From Pseudomonadota bacterium (lineage in GTDB: Bacteria; Myxococcota_A; UBA796; GCA-2862545): a stretch of 64,000 bases of DNA. The DNA is taken from assembly GCA_947475315.1 (NCBI GenBank), contig CANJMY010000002.1, forward strand, positions 1 through 64,000. Direction: 5' to 3'. Shown here piece after piece: positions 35,221 through 42,030 of this stretch (positions are counted from its first letter, which is position 1; every line of letters begins with the position of its first letter). A program made the position numbers and the translations under genes. Below the pieces are notes generated by a model. That model was not told where the DNA came from and ran no database searches. It worked only from the letters and a program-made list of their open reading frames with translations.

Positions 35221-35915
35221 GGCCCCAAGATCAGGTACTGATCCACCGCGTCTGCGGTGAACGAGATCGTGCAACCACGCGGCGGGCTTACGGCCGGGCC
35301 TGCGTTGGACGTCGCCTGCCATCGCGGCGCGCCCGATGTGTCGGCGGGCGGCGAGAAGACCGTGGCGCCCGCAGGGAGCTCACCGATCGCCGCGTCGTCG
35401 AAGTCGAAGTCCAAGAGGTCGCACAGCGGATCCGACACGCCTGACTGCGTGGAGACGCATACGTCGTCGAGGGTCCAGGTGTCGGCGTTCGCGCCGACAT
35501 AGTGGAACGCGAGCCGGAATGACGTCCAGCCCTTCGCGGTGAGCGTCGGAGCGAGGTCGACGGATGTGTTCTTCCAGGCGCGGTCTGCTGCGGCGTCGTG
35601 CGCGGCGGCCTTGTCCAGCACGACGACCCACGAGGCGTCGGTGGGCACGGAGTCGTCGGCCGGCCCGACCAGCACCTCGTGTCCGCCGTGCTGCTCGTAC
35701 GACGTCCAGAACGACACAAGCTGGTAGAAGGTCAGCGTCACGTCGCCGCCCCCCGAGTGCGTGTCGGAGTCTGCCCCGTCGGTCGCGACGTCCGTGTCTT
35801 GGATGTCAGCGCCGTCTTGGGTCGGAGCGGGAAACGCGACCAGCGACGAACAGCCAGTGACCAGCATCATGGTGAGCACGGCCAACTTGTTCAAGGAGGA
35901 CCTCCACGTGAGCAT
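35217..35915 (-). CDS. Lipoprotein preceding the TSP3 protein
   Basis: A 232-residue lipoprotein with signal NKLAVLTMMLVTGC, then DIQDTDVATDGADSDTHSGG, a DTD-rich linker. The mature domain is a beta sandwich-like: GDVTLTFYQLVSFWTSYEQH, DASWVVVLDKAAAHD, WTLDDVCVSTQSG, ending with the jelly-roll-like FDFDDAAIGELPAG. The pattern SFW..YEQH..HE and TDWTLDDVCV fits an LamG/CBM-like lectin fold; carbohydrate binding is a guess. First of the three-gene surface operon. Confidence 0.72.
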   Translation of the reverse strand: MLTWRSSLNKLAVLTMMLVTGCSSLVAFPAPTQDGADIQDTDVATDGADSDTHSGGGDVTLTFYQLVSFWTSYEQHGGHEVLVGPADDSVPTDASWVVVLDKAAAHDAAADRAWKNTSVDLAPTLTAKGWTSFRLAFHYVGANADTWTLDDVCVSTQSGVSDPLCDLLDFDFDDAAIGELPAGATVFSPPADTSGAPRWQATSNAGPAVSPPRGCTISFTADAVDQYLILGP

Positions 35916-36062
35916 GCGAGGCTTGATGACGCAACGTGGCCCGGGGAGTCCGGCGCCACGAGGGTCAGCCGCACATCCTACCGAAACGGCGAGCACCTGA
36001 GGTCTCCTGCTTTGTAGGCCGTCGCATCGCGTTGTGTTTGCGATAAATATTGGGCCTACTAG

Positions 36063-36074
36063 CGAATATATTCG
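36063..36074. promoter_or_regulatory. Perfect 12-bp AT-rich palindrome CGAATATATTCG
   Basis: It sits in the 186-bp gap between the gene ending at 36102 and the operon starting at 35915, within the most AT-rich stretch seen in the window (with CGATAAATATTGG nearby). It may be a regulator-binding site or part of the promoter of the surface operon. No -35/-10 pair of good quality could be fixed. Confidence 0.45.
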
Positions 36075-36101
36075 ACTGTCGACATTACTCATCGGAAGGT
36101 A

Positions 36102-36689
36102 TCACCCCGCACACACCACCTTCTGGCCGCCATCGGTCTTGCTCTTCACGCAAGACCGGTCGCCCGCGCAGCTCGCGCCCACGCCAGCGTCGGTCTGATC
36201 CGGGCACAAGGGTACGCAGGTCTTCGCGCCGTCGGTCGTGATGGCCGCCTCACCGTCGATGCAGGTGATGGCCGCGTCCCACACCAAGTATTGGCCGGTT
36301 TGGTCGGGACCGAGATGCCCAGGCACGCACACGCCGACGCCATCGAAGCCCACGCAGAACCCGAGGTAGCGCTCGGTCCCAGTGGGGCCATCATCCCAGC
36401 ATGCGGACGCGGGCTGCCCAGACCGCGGAGGATTGTTGCACGAGGTCGTGCGATTGAGCGCTGCCTGCAGCCCGTCGATGGGGTTGTTGAGGAAGTGGTC
36501 GCACGTGGGCGACGCCGTCGGGTACCCGGACACGGGACAGTCGCCTTGCCCGCCTCCGGAGGCGAGGTCGGTGTCATTTGTCGCGTCCGTGTCGGTGATG
36601 CCGTCTTTGGACGTGGGCGCCCCGCCGCAGGCCATCAGCGTCGCAAAGGCAAGAAAGCGGTGTCGGGCAAAAATGGAAGGTTGGGTCAC
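36102..36689 (-). CDS. Cys-rich lipoprotein
   Basis: A 195-residue lipoprotein: signal RFLAFATLMAC, linker TDTDATNDTDLASGGG, then a disulfide-rich domain with GDCPVSGYPTASPTC, TTSCNNPP, ACWDDGPTGTERYLGFCVG, GVCVPGHLG, TCIDGE, TCVPLCPDQTDAG and SCAGDRSCVKSK. The spacing recalls the small Cys-rich lipoprotein clusters of Myxococcota but the order is different from the pair at 15-16 kb. Promoter candidate at 36818-36847. Exported, unknown function. Confidence 0.78.
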   Translation of the reverse strand: MTQPSIFARHRFLAFATLMACGGAPTSKDGITDTDATNDTDLASGGGQGDCPVSGYPTASPTCDHFLNNPIDGLQAALNRTTSCNNPPRSGQPASACWDDGPTGTERYLGFCVGFDGVGVCVPGHLGPDQTGQYLVWDAAITCIDGEAAITTDGAKTCVPLCPDQTDAGVGASCAGDRSCVKSKTDGGQKVVCAG

Positions 36690-36817
36690 GTCGGCCTCCG
36701 GAGACCTAGTCGGGTCAGGCGGACGCTAGCGCGAACCTCGCGCGAGACTCGTGCGCAGGTGGGGAAGTGGTTGACATCGAGTCCGAGTGCGCGTCGTTAG
36801 TGGAGTAGGCACGATGT

Positions 36818-36847
36818 CTATTACGCGATTGAGGTTACATTAGACAA
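36818..36847 (-). promoter_or_regulatory. Promoter candidate for the Cys-rich lipoprotein
   Basis: TTGTCT and TAATAG lie 18 nt apart on the minus strand. The same stretch has an inverted repeat TGTCTA (36815-36820) / TAGACA (36841-36846) whose arms cover both boxes, so a repressor could occupy the promoter. A leader of about 120 nt would precede the gene start at 36689. Confidence 0.45.
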
Positions 36848-36881
36848 CATGAGGTGTCGCCGAGTTGCCGCAGCCCCAGAA

Positions 36882-38429
36882 TCAGCGGGACGTCGGCGTT
36901 CCTTCGAGAACGCGGACCGGAACGTCCGGGTTCCACCGGTACCGCCCAGCCGCGCCTGCGCCGTCCTGCCGAACCGTCAGGATCAGGATGTGGCCAGGCT
37001 CGGTCAGCTCGCGCGTTCGCGTCACCAGCACGCGCAAGCGGCCTAGGGCGGCCGTCCCTGGGCGCTCTCCGCGCCACAGGCGGCGACAGAGGTGGGTTGT
37101 CGTCAGCCCTGCCGGCTTGGCCTCCGACAGCAGCAGCAGCAGCCGGAAGGGGAGCGTCCTCGGTCCGAGGTGAAAGCGTTCGCCGTCGAGTTGGACGACC
37201 CCGACCTCCGGAAAGAGCGACGCGCCGGCGCCGACGCTGGGCGTGTCCCAACCTCGCGCACGGGCCCACGTCGCGGCGGCCGCCTGCCCATGGGTCGCCG
37301 AGAGGAGCACCGCATCCCGGACCTCTGGTTCCTCGGGGAAGACCACGCCCAACGAGGCTGCCCGGCGGCACGTTCGGCCAATGCGCTCGACCGCAGTGGC
37401 GGTGCGGCCGACGCCGGATTCCCAGGCGCCGAGCGAGAGCTGGAGCCGCAGGTGGTGCCACGCCGATCCCAGCTCCTCGAACAGAGCGCTCGCCTCGCCG
37501 AGCGCGACGATCGCCGGCTCGAGGCTGCCGTGCGCGTGCAGCCGTCGGGCGCGCGCCTCGGCCGCCATCGCGACCAGGGTCGGCTCCTGCCGACCTGCCT
37601 CCGCCATTCGCACCGCTGCCTTGTCCTCGAGCGAGTCCGCGAGCCCATGATCTCCTTGGCGCCGCGCGACCATCGCGCGCTGCAGCGCGATCTCGCACCA
37701 CAGAACGGCGTCTCCCGATGCGGCCGCGCGGTCGAGCGGAAGGTCCCACGCATCGGCGCCGCTCCCTCGGGCGGCCTCGATGAGCGCGCGGACGGCGAGC
37801 GAATTGGCGAACGGGCCGAGCGGCGCACCCGGGCGGCTCCGATCCGTCAGCGCGGCGTCGATCCAGCGTGAGGCCTCGTCCCACACGCCGCGCATGTAGA
37901 AGCTCATGGCGAGGTTGGACTGAAGGCGCGCCACCGAGTCGGACTCGGTGTGCGGATCGAGCAGGTCGAGAGCCAGCCGGTAGTGCGAGGCCGCCGCCCC
38001 AGGCCTGCCCCGTCGAGCCGCTAGCGCGCCGAGGAGGCTGTGGAAGCGCGCCGCAAATGCGCCTGGGGGCGATCGCACCATGTCGAGGCCAGCCATGAGC
38101 ATTCGATCAGCCGCCGCATCCGCGCCCTGCTCGATCGCCTGCGTGGCCTCGGCGAGCACCACCTCAGGCTCCAGACTGCGGCGCGCGTCTGGCTCCATCG
38201 CGTCGAGCGCCCGCCGTGCGTCCCGCACCCAGGTCCGCGCGTCCCTGGGCGTACCGCGTCGACGCGCGAGCTCCGCGCCGGCGAGCGCGCAGCGCACCAG
38301 GCGCTCCCCACCCGTCGCCCGCGCGAGTTGAACGCGCAGCTCGGATCCTGCGCGCTCCAGATCGCCGCCGTCTAGGTAGCGGCGGAAGGACAGCAGGGCA
38401 GTCGTCTCGTCGGACTTCGTTGTTGTCAT
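36882..38429 (-). CDS. TPR/winged-helix protein, probable transcription regulator
   Basis: A 515-residue protein. An N-terminal acidic stretch is followed by many TPR-like helix pairs (residues ~20-380): AADRMLMAGLDMV, FHSLLGALAARRGRPGAAASHY, DEASRWIDAALTD, EPAIVALGEASALFEELG. The C-terminal ~100 residues contain a winged helix like that of OmpR- or SARP-type regulators: LGPRTLPFRLLLLLSEAKPA...TTTHLCRRLWRGERPG...LGRLRVLVTRTREL. This order, TPR first and DNA-binding last, is unlike SARPs. No kinase-receiver. Divergent from the vWA lipoprotein gene. Confidence 0.72.
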   Translation of the reverse strand: MTTTKSDETTALLSFRRYLDGGDLERAGSELRVQLARATGGERLVRCALAGAELARRRGTPRDARTWVRDARRALDAMEPDARRSLEPEVVLAEATQAIEQGADAAADRMLMAGLDMVRSPPGAFAARFHSLLGALAARRGRPGAAASHYRLALDLLDPHTESDSVARLQSNLAMSFYMRGVWDEASRWIDAALTDRSRPGAPLGPFANSLAVRALIEAARGSGADAWDLPLDRAAASGDAVLWCEIALQRAMVARRQGDHGLADSLEDKAAVRMAEAGRQEPTLVAMAAEARARRLHAHGSLEPAIVALGEASALFEELGSAWHHLRLQLSLGAWESGVGRTATAVERIGRTCRRAASLGVVFPEEPEVRDAVLLSATHGQAAAATWARARGWDTPSVGAGASLFPEVGVVQLDGERFHLGPRTLPFRLLLLLSEAKPAGLTTTHLCRRLWRGERPGTAALGRLRVLVTRTRELTEPGHILILTVRQDGAGAAGRYRWNPDVPVRVLEGTPTSR

Positions 38430-38436
38430 CCGGTGT

Positions 38437-38465
38437 AATGTATGTCGTCGCTTACAGGGCGGCAA
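38437..38465 (-). promoter_or_regulatory. Promoter of the TPR/winged-helix gene, leaderless geometry
   Basis: TTGCCG and TACATT are 17 nt apart on the minus strand, and the -10 ends 7 nt before ATG at 38429, so transcription may start at or near the A of ATG. No ribosome-binding site is seen. A plus-strand TATATT at 38485-38490 may serve the divergent vWA gene, but its -35 is weak. Confidence 0.55.
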
Positions 38466-38570
38466 ACCAACCGTATCATCACCTTATATTGGCGACGTGA
38501 CGTCGCGTCGCCTCGCGTCGAGGCGCGCCACGGCCGCCGCCGCTACTTCGGCCCCATCGAGGAATGCCCG

Positions 38571-39620
38571 ATGTCGAGTATGACCGTTCGTTTGTCCCTG
38601 GTGATCGGTCTGGCCTCGTCGGCGTGCCGGCGGGATGTGTTCCTGGAGTCGCTCGCCAAGACCGACGTGTTCTCGCAGCGCGCGCCGTCGGAGGTCGACG
38701 TCCTCCTGGTGGTCGACAACTCCTTCTCGATGGCGCCCTTTCAGGCTCAGCTGTCGAGCGGCTTCGAGCCGCTCGTCGGACAGTTTCGCGACGCGGACGT
38801 CGACCTGCACCTAGGGGTCGTGACGACCTCGGTCGCGCCCGCGTTCCGCAGCGCGGAGAACGGCTGCACGGCACAGGACGTCATCGAGTCGCCCGCGCCG
38901 TTCACGCTCGCGGGGGACACCTTCCTCACCCTCGAGACGCCGGACGTGAACAGCGCCTTTGCTGACCTCGTGAAGGTTGGCGTGTGCGGTGACGGATCCG
39001 AGATGGGCATGCACGCGGCGTGGAAGCTGCTGACGAGCCCGGAGGCCAAGAGTTCGGGCTTCCTGCGGGATGAGGCCGCGCTGTCGGTCCTGGTTGTCTC
39101 CGACGAGGACGACTCGTCGCCGCTGTCCTCCGCTTGGTACGTGGACGACCTCCGAAAGCTTAAGGGCTCCGGTCGGCGCGACGGGGTCCTGTTCTCGTCG
39201 CTCACGACCGTGGACCCCGCGAACTGCAAGGATGGCCAGGGCGACAACGCCACGGTGGGCGCCCGCTACGCGCTCGCGGTCGGCGCGACGGGGGGCGTGG
39301 CCGGAGACATCTGCGCCGCTGACTACAGCCAGACGCTCGGCGATCTGTCCCGGCTCTCGTCCCGCCTGTACGACACCTTCTTCCTCTCGCAGGAACCAAA
39401 CGCGGCGAGCTTCAAGGTGACCGTCGACGAGGTCGAACAGCCCTGCGACTCGGGCGTCTGGAGCTTTCAGCGGGTCCCAGTCGAGGGCGTAGAGCAGCCT
39501 GCGATCGTGTTCGCGCCCGGACACATGCCGCACGCCGACAGCACGATCGTCATCCGCTACGACTTCGGGACGGGCGACCCCGCCGACTTCTGCCCGAGCG
39601 CGCAAGGGGACACGCCATGA
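38571..39620 (+). CDS. vWA-domain lipoprotein
   Basis: A 349-residue protein starting SSMTVRLSLVIGLASSAC, a lipobox with cysteine. The vWA domain has the MIDAS motif DNSFSM (DxSxS) in DVLLVVDNSFSMAPF, later T in GVVTTSVAP and the Asp of VSDEDDSSP. An internal disulfide-like pair lies in VGVCGDGSE and TVDPANCKDG. ATG 38571 follows GAGG. Its stop overlaps the next gene by ATGA. vWA domains bind protein ligands through metal; likely a cell-surface adhesion partner. Confidence 0.85.
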   Translation: MSSMTVRLSLVIGLASSACRRDVFLESLAKTDVFSQRAPSEVDVLLVVDNSFSMAPFQAQLSSGFEPLVGQFRDADVDLHLGVVTTSVAPAFRSAENGCTAQDVIESPAPFTLAGDTFLTLETPDVNSAFADLVKVGVCGDGSEMGMHAAWKLLTSPEAKSSGFLRDEAALSVLVVSDEDDSSPLSSAWYVDDLRKLKGSGRRDGVLFSSLTTVDPANCKDGQGDNATVGARYALAVGATGGVAGDICAADYSQTLGDLSRLSSRLYDTFFLSQEPNAASFKVTVDEVEQPCDSGVWSFQRVPVEGVEQPAIVFAPGHMPHADSTIVIRYDFGTGDPADFCPSAQGDTP

Positions 39621-40207
39621 CCCGCAACGTGTGGATCCTGACCCTTTTCTTGGCGAGCTGCGCCACCCGGCCTGCGACCCAAGGACCACCCGCCGACGCC
39701 GAGTGCGTGGACAATGCCGGTTGCGACATTGGCCAGGTGTGTGACGAGGCCTGGACCTGCCAGAACGTCGGGTGCCTCGCCTCTGACGACTGCTCGTTCG
39801 ATTCGGTGTGCGATGTCACCACCTTCGAGTGCGTGACTGGGTGCGCTCGTGATGCGGACTGCCTCGCGTCAGAGGCATGCGACCTCGCCACCAGCACCTG
39901 CGTCGCCCGCGGCTGCTCCGACACGCACCGCGACTGCGCTGTGGGGGAGATTTGCCAGGCGGGCGCGTGCATCACGGCGCCGGGCGATTGGTGCACGGAG
40001 TGCACCGGACGGCCCCTCGCCTGCGGTGCTTCACAGCACTGCGTCGCGTTCGATGGATCGAGCGGCTCGTTCTGCTTCAACGGCTGCCGCAACGACGGTG
40101 ACTGCCCCTCCGGCTTTGAGTGCCTGCAGATCGACCTGCAGCCCGGTGGTCCGACCAAGATGTGCTACGCGAACTGCGGCTTCCTGTCGGAGGGAGGGTT
40201 CTTCTAG
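39617..40207 (+). CDS. Cys-rich EGF-like lipoprotein
   Basis: A 196-residue lipoprotein with signal ILTLFLASC. The mature part is a series of Cys-rich units such as CVDNAGCDIGQVCDEAWTC, CLASDDCSFDSVCDVTTFEC and CARDADCLASEACDLATSTC, each with C.....C.....C.....C, like the Dickkopf/EGF-type units common in myxobacterial surface proteins. A longer unit RNDGDCPSGFECLQIDL is at the end. Overlaps the vWA gene by ATGA; the two are made together. Confidence 0.82.
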   Translation: MTRNVWILTLFLASCATRPATQGPPADAECVDNAGCDIGQVCDEAWTCQNVGCLASDDCSFDSVCDVTTFECVTGCARDADCLASEACDLATSTCVARGCSDTHRDCAVGEICQAGACITAPGDWCTECTGRPLACGASQHCVAFDGSSGSFCFNGCRNDGDCPSGFECLQIDLQPGGPTKMCYANCGFLSEGGFF

Positions 40208-40331
40208 TCTAGTGTCGCCGCGGGCTGCCACGCGCACCGTGGGCGCCGCCGTGGGTTCGACAGTCCTCCACGGCGCTCCCGCGCTTTCAGCTCGGCGCCA
40301 GAGTCGCCCGAGACCGATGTCGACCCGGCGC

Positions 40332-40793
40332 TCAGGCCACGAGCTTCGGCCCGGCGAGCACCCGGTCGTGCAGGCCGTTCAGCACGACCATGAAGACCTT
40401 GCCCATCATCATGCGCATCATCGTCTGACCGAGCAGCCAGCCGAACACGCCGTACTTCACCTGGTACTGCATGCTCATCCGCAGGCGCGCGCGGTCCGCG
40501 CCGAGCGGCGTGACGCCGAGCGTGGCGACCGCCTTCTTCAGGGGCAGCGTGAAGCCGGAGAGCTCGAAGGTGTAGGACTCTCCGTCCTGCCAGCCGACGA
40601 CCTCCTCCACCGCCGACGAGCCGTCCTTGAACGTGCACTTGCGGCGCGCGCCGACGCCCGTCTGGGCCTCGGAGAGGGCCTCGACCTTGTCGATGCGCGG
40701 GTGGAACTCGTCGATGTGCATGAAGCGTCCGAGCACGGACCAAACCTTGGCGCTGGCGGCGTTCACTTCGAGCGTCTTCTCAACCTGGATCAT
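40332..40793 (-). CDS. SRPBCC-family protein
   Basis: A 153-residue START-like fold protein: strand-helix EKTLEVNAASAKVWSVLGRF, then TGVGARRKCTFKDGSSAVEE and GESYTFELSGFTLPL, ending with a helix GQTMMRMMMGKVFMVVLNGL. It binds a hydrophobic ligand. It follows the DUF1330 gene by 42 nt and is probably part of the TetR-regulated operon. Confidence 0.82.
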   Translation of the reverse strand: MIQVEKTLEVNAASAKVWSVLGRFMHIDEFHPRIDKVEALSEAQTGVGARRKCTFKDGSSAVEEVVGWQDGESYTFELSGFTLPLKKAVATLGVTPLGADRARLRMSMQYQVKYGVFGWLLGQTMMRMMMGKVFMVVLNGLHDRVLAGPKLVA

Positions 40794-40835
40794 GGGTCTT
40801 CCTGTGGATGCGTGGGGGGAGCGAGGACGATGCGG

Positions 40836-41171
40836 CTACGACCCGGCCTGGATCAGCGGCATCGGATCGAAGTCCGCCGCGATCGCGATGTGCAGCGTGG
40901 GGAACGCGAGCGAGCGGAAGGGGATGAGCGCGACGTAGGCCGGGTCCGCCAAGCAGGCGCGGATCGCGTCGGCGGACGGGAACTCCATGACGATCACGTG
41001 GGTCGTGTCGGCCGATCCGACGAGCGTGGAGGCGACGGCGTACTGCCCGGCGGGCTTGCCGCCATAGGCGGCGAACAGCGGACGGGCGTTCCCGACGTAC
41101 TGCTTGAAGGCGCCGGCCTGGGCGGCGTCGATCTTGCAGGTGACCAGCATGTAGGCGCGTTCGGCGGACAT
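40836..41171 (-). CDS. DUF1330 family protein
   Basis: A 111-residue alpha+beta ferredoxin-like protein: YMLVTCKIDAAQAGAFKQYV, GGKPAGQYAVAS and HVIVMEFPSADAIRACLADP. DUF1330 is a small dimeric family, often near oxidoreductases and ligand-binding proteins. First gene of the operon next to the TetR gene; the operator at 41202-41219 lies 30 nt upstream of its start. Confidence 0.87.
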   Translation of the reverse strand: MSAERAYMLVTCKIDAAQAGAFKQYVGNARPLFAAYGGKPAGQYAVASTLVGSADTTHVIVMEFPSADAIRACLADPAYVALIPFRSLAFPTLHIAIAADFDPMPLIQAGS

Positions 41172-41201
41172 CGGAGCTCCAAAGCGGTGGTGTGCGAAGT
41201 T

Positions 41202-41219
41202 TCAAACCGTTCGGTTTGA
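41202..41219. promoter_or_regulatory. TetR operator 1
   Basis: TCAAACCGTTCGGTTTGA, arms TCAAACCG/CGGTTTGA, 30 nt upstream of the DUF1330 start, so its occupancy should block that promoter. The same arms recur in site 2, 59 bp away centre to centre. Confidence 0.88.
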
Positions 41220-41257
41220 TACCGGGCGAAGAGGTCGGCGTCAACGGCGATGTCTCA

Positions 41258-41281
41258 TTTTCAAACCGATTGGTTTGAAAA
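41258..41281. promoter_or_regulatory. TetR operator 2
   Basis: TTTTCAAACC - GATT - GGTTTGAAAA, perfect 10-bp arms, 62 nt upstream of the regulator start, so it fits autoregulation. Shared core: TCAAACC..N..GGTTTGA. Confidence 0.88.
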
Positions 41282-41343
41282 GCGCTGAAGTCGTGGCGGC
41301 GTGGCCGATTCTCGGGCAAGAGCAGGCCGGGCGGACGAACACG

Positions 41344-41946
41344 ATGGGCAGACCCAAGTCCTACGACCGAGAGGAGATCCTGGAGAGGGCGATGCTCCTC
41401 TTCTGGCGCAAGGGCTATGAAGCCACGTCCACGGCGGACCTGGAAGCGGGCATGGGCGTGAACCGCTGCAGCCTGTACGCCGAGTTCGACAGCAAGCACG
41501 GGCTCTATCAGGCCGCGCTCGACCGCTACCTGACGTGCGTGGTGCCTGGCTTCCTGGGCGAACTGTACGCGCCCGATGCTGGGCCGGACGCGATCGCCGC
41601 CGTGCTGGGGCGCTTCGCCGACGCGGCCGGCGAGCCGGGCACGGAGCGAGGCTGCATGATCTGCAACGCGGCCACGGAGTCGTCGCCGGACGATCCCGAG
41701 ACGCGGTCGAGAGTGGAGCGCTACGTCGTGTTCCTCCGCGGCGGCTTCGAGCGGGCGCTCGTCAACGCCGTTGCGAGCGGCGCGCTACGCTCCGACGTGG
41801 ACGTCGACGCGTGGTCTGCGCGGCTCGCCACCACGCTCCTTGGCGTCTTCGTCCTAATCCGCTCGCAGCTCGACGGCTCCGTCGCCCGCCAAGCTGTGCA
41901 CTCTACGTTGACCGAACTGCTCCGGGGTGCGCCATCGCGTGCCTGA
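41344..41946 (+). CDS. TetR-family transcriptional regulator
   Basis: A 200-residue repressor. The N-terminus MGRPKSYDREEILERAMLLFW, then RKGYEATSTADLEAGMGVNRCSLYAEF and SKHGLYQAALDRY, is the TetR helix-turn-helix. The C-terminal helical ligand domain has ERGCMICNAATESS, as in the TetR subgroup with C-terminal domain TetR_C_16/33-like. Start ATG 41344. Two operators in the 172-bp divergent region imply control of itself and of DUF1330-SRPBCC. Confidence 0.9.
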   Translation: MGRPKSYDREEILERAMLLFWRKGYEATSTADLEAGMGVNRCSLYAEFDSKHGLYQAALDRYLTCVVPGFLGELYAPDAGPDAIAAVLGRFADAAGEPGTERGCMICNAATESSPDDPETRSRVERYVVFLRGGFERALVNAVASGALRSDVDVDAWSARLATTLLGVFVLIRSQLDGSVARQAVHSTLTELLRGAPSRA

Positions 41947-42030
41947 CGCGGTCCGGTGGTGTCGAGCGCCCGCGGTCGGCGTAGAGGGGCCACGAGATCC
42001 GACCTTGATGGATCTTAGTGTGGAGCCCTG

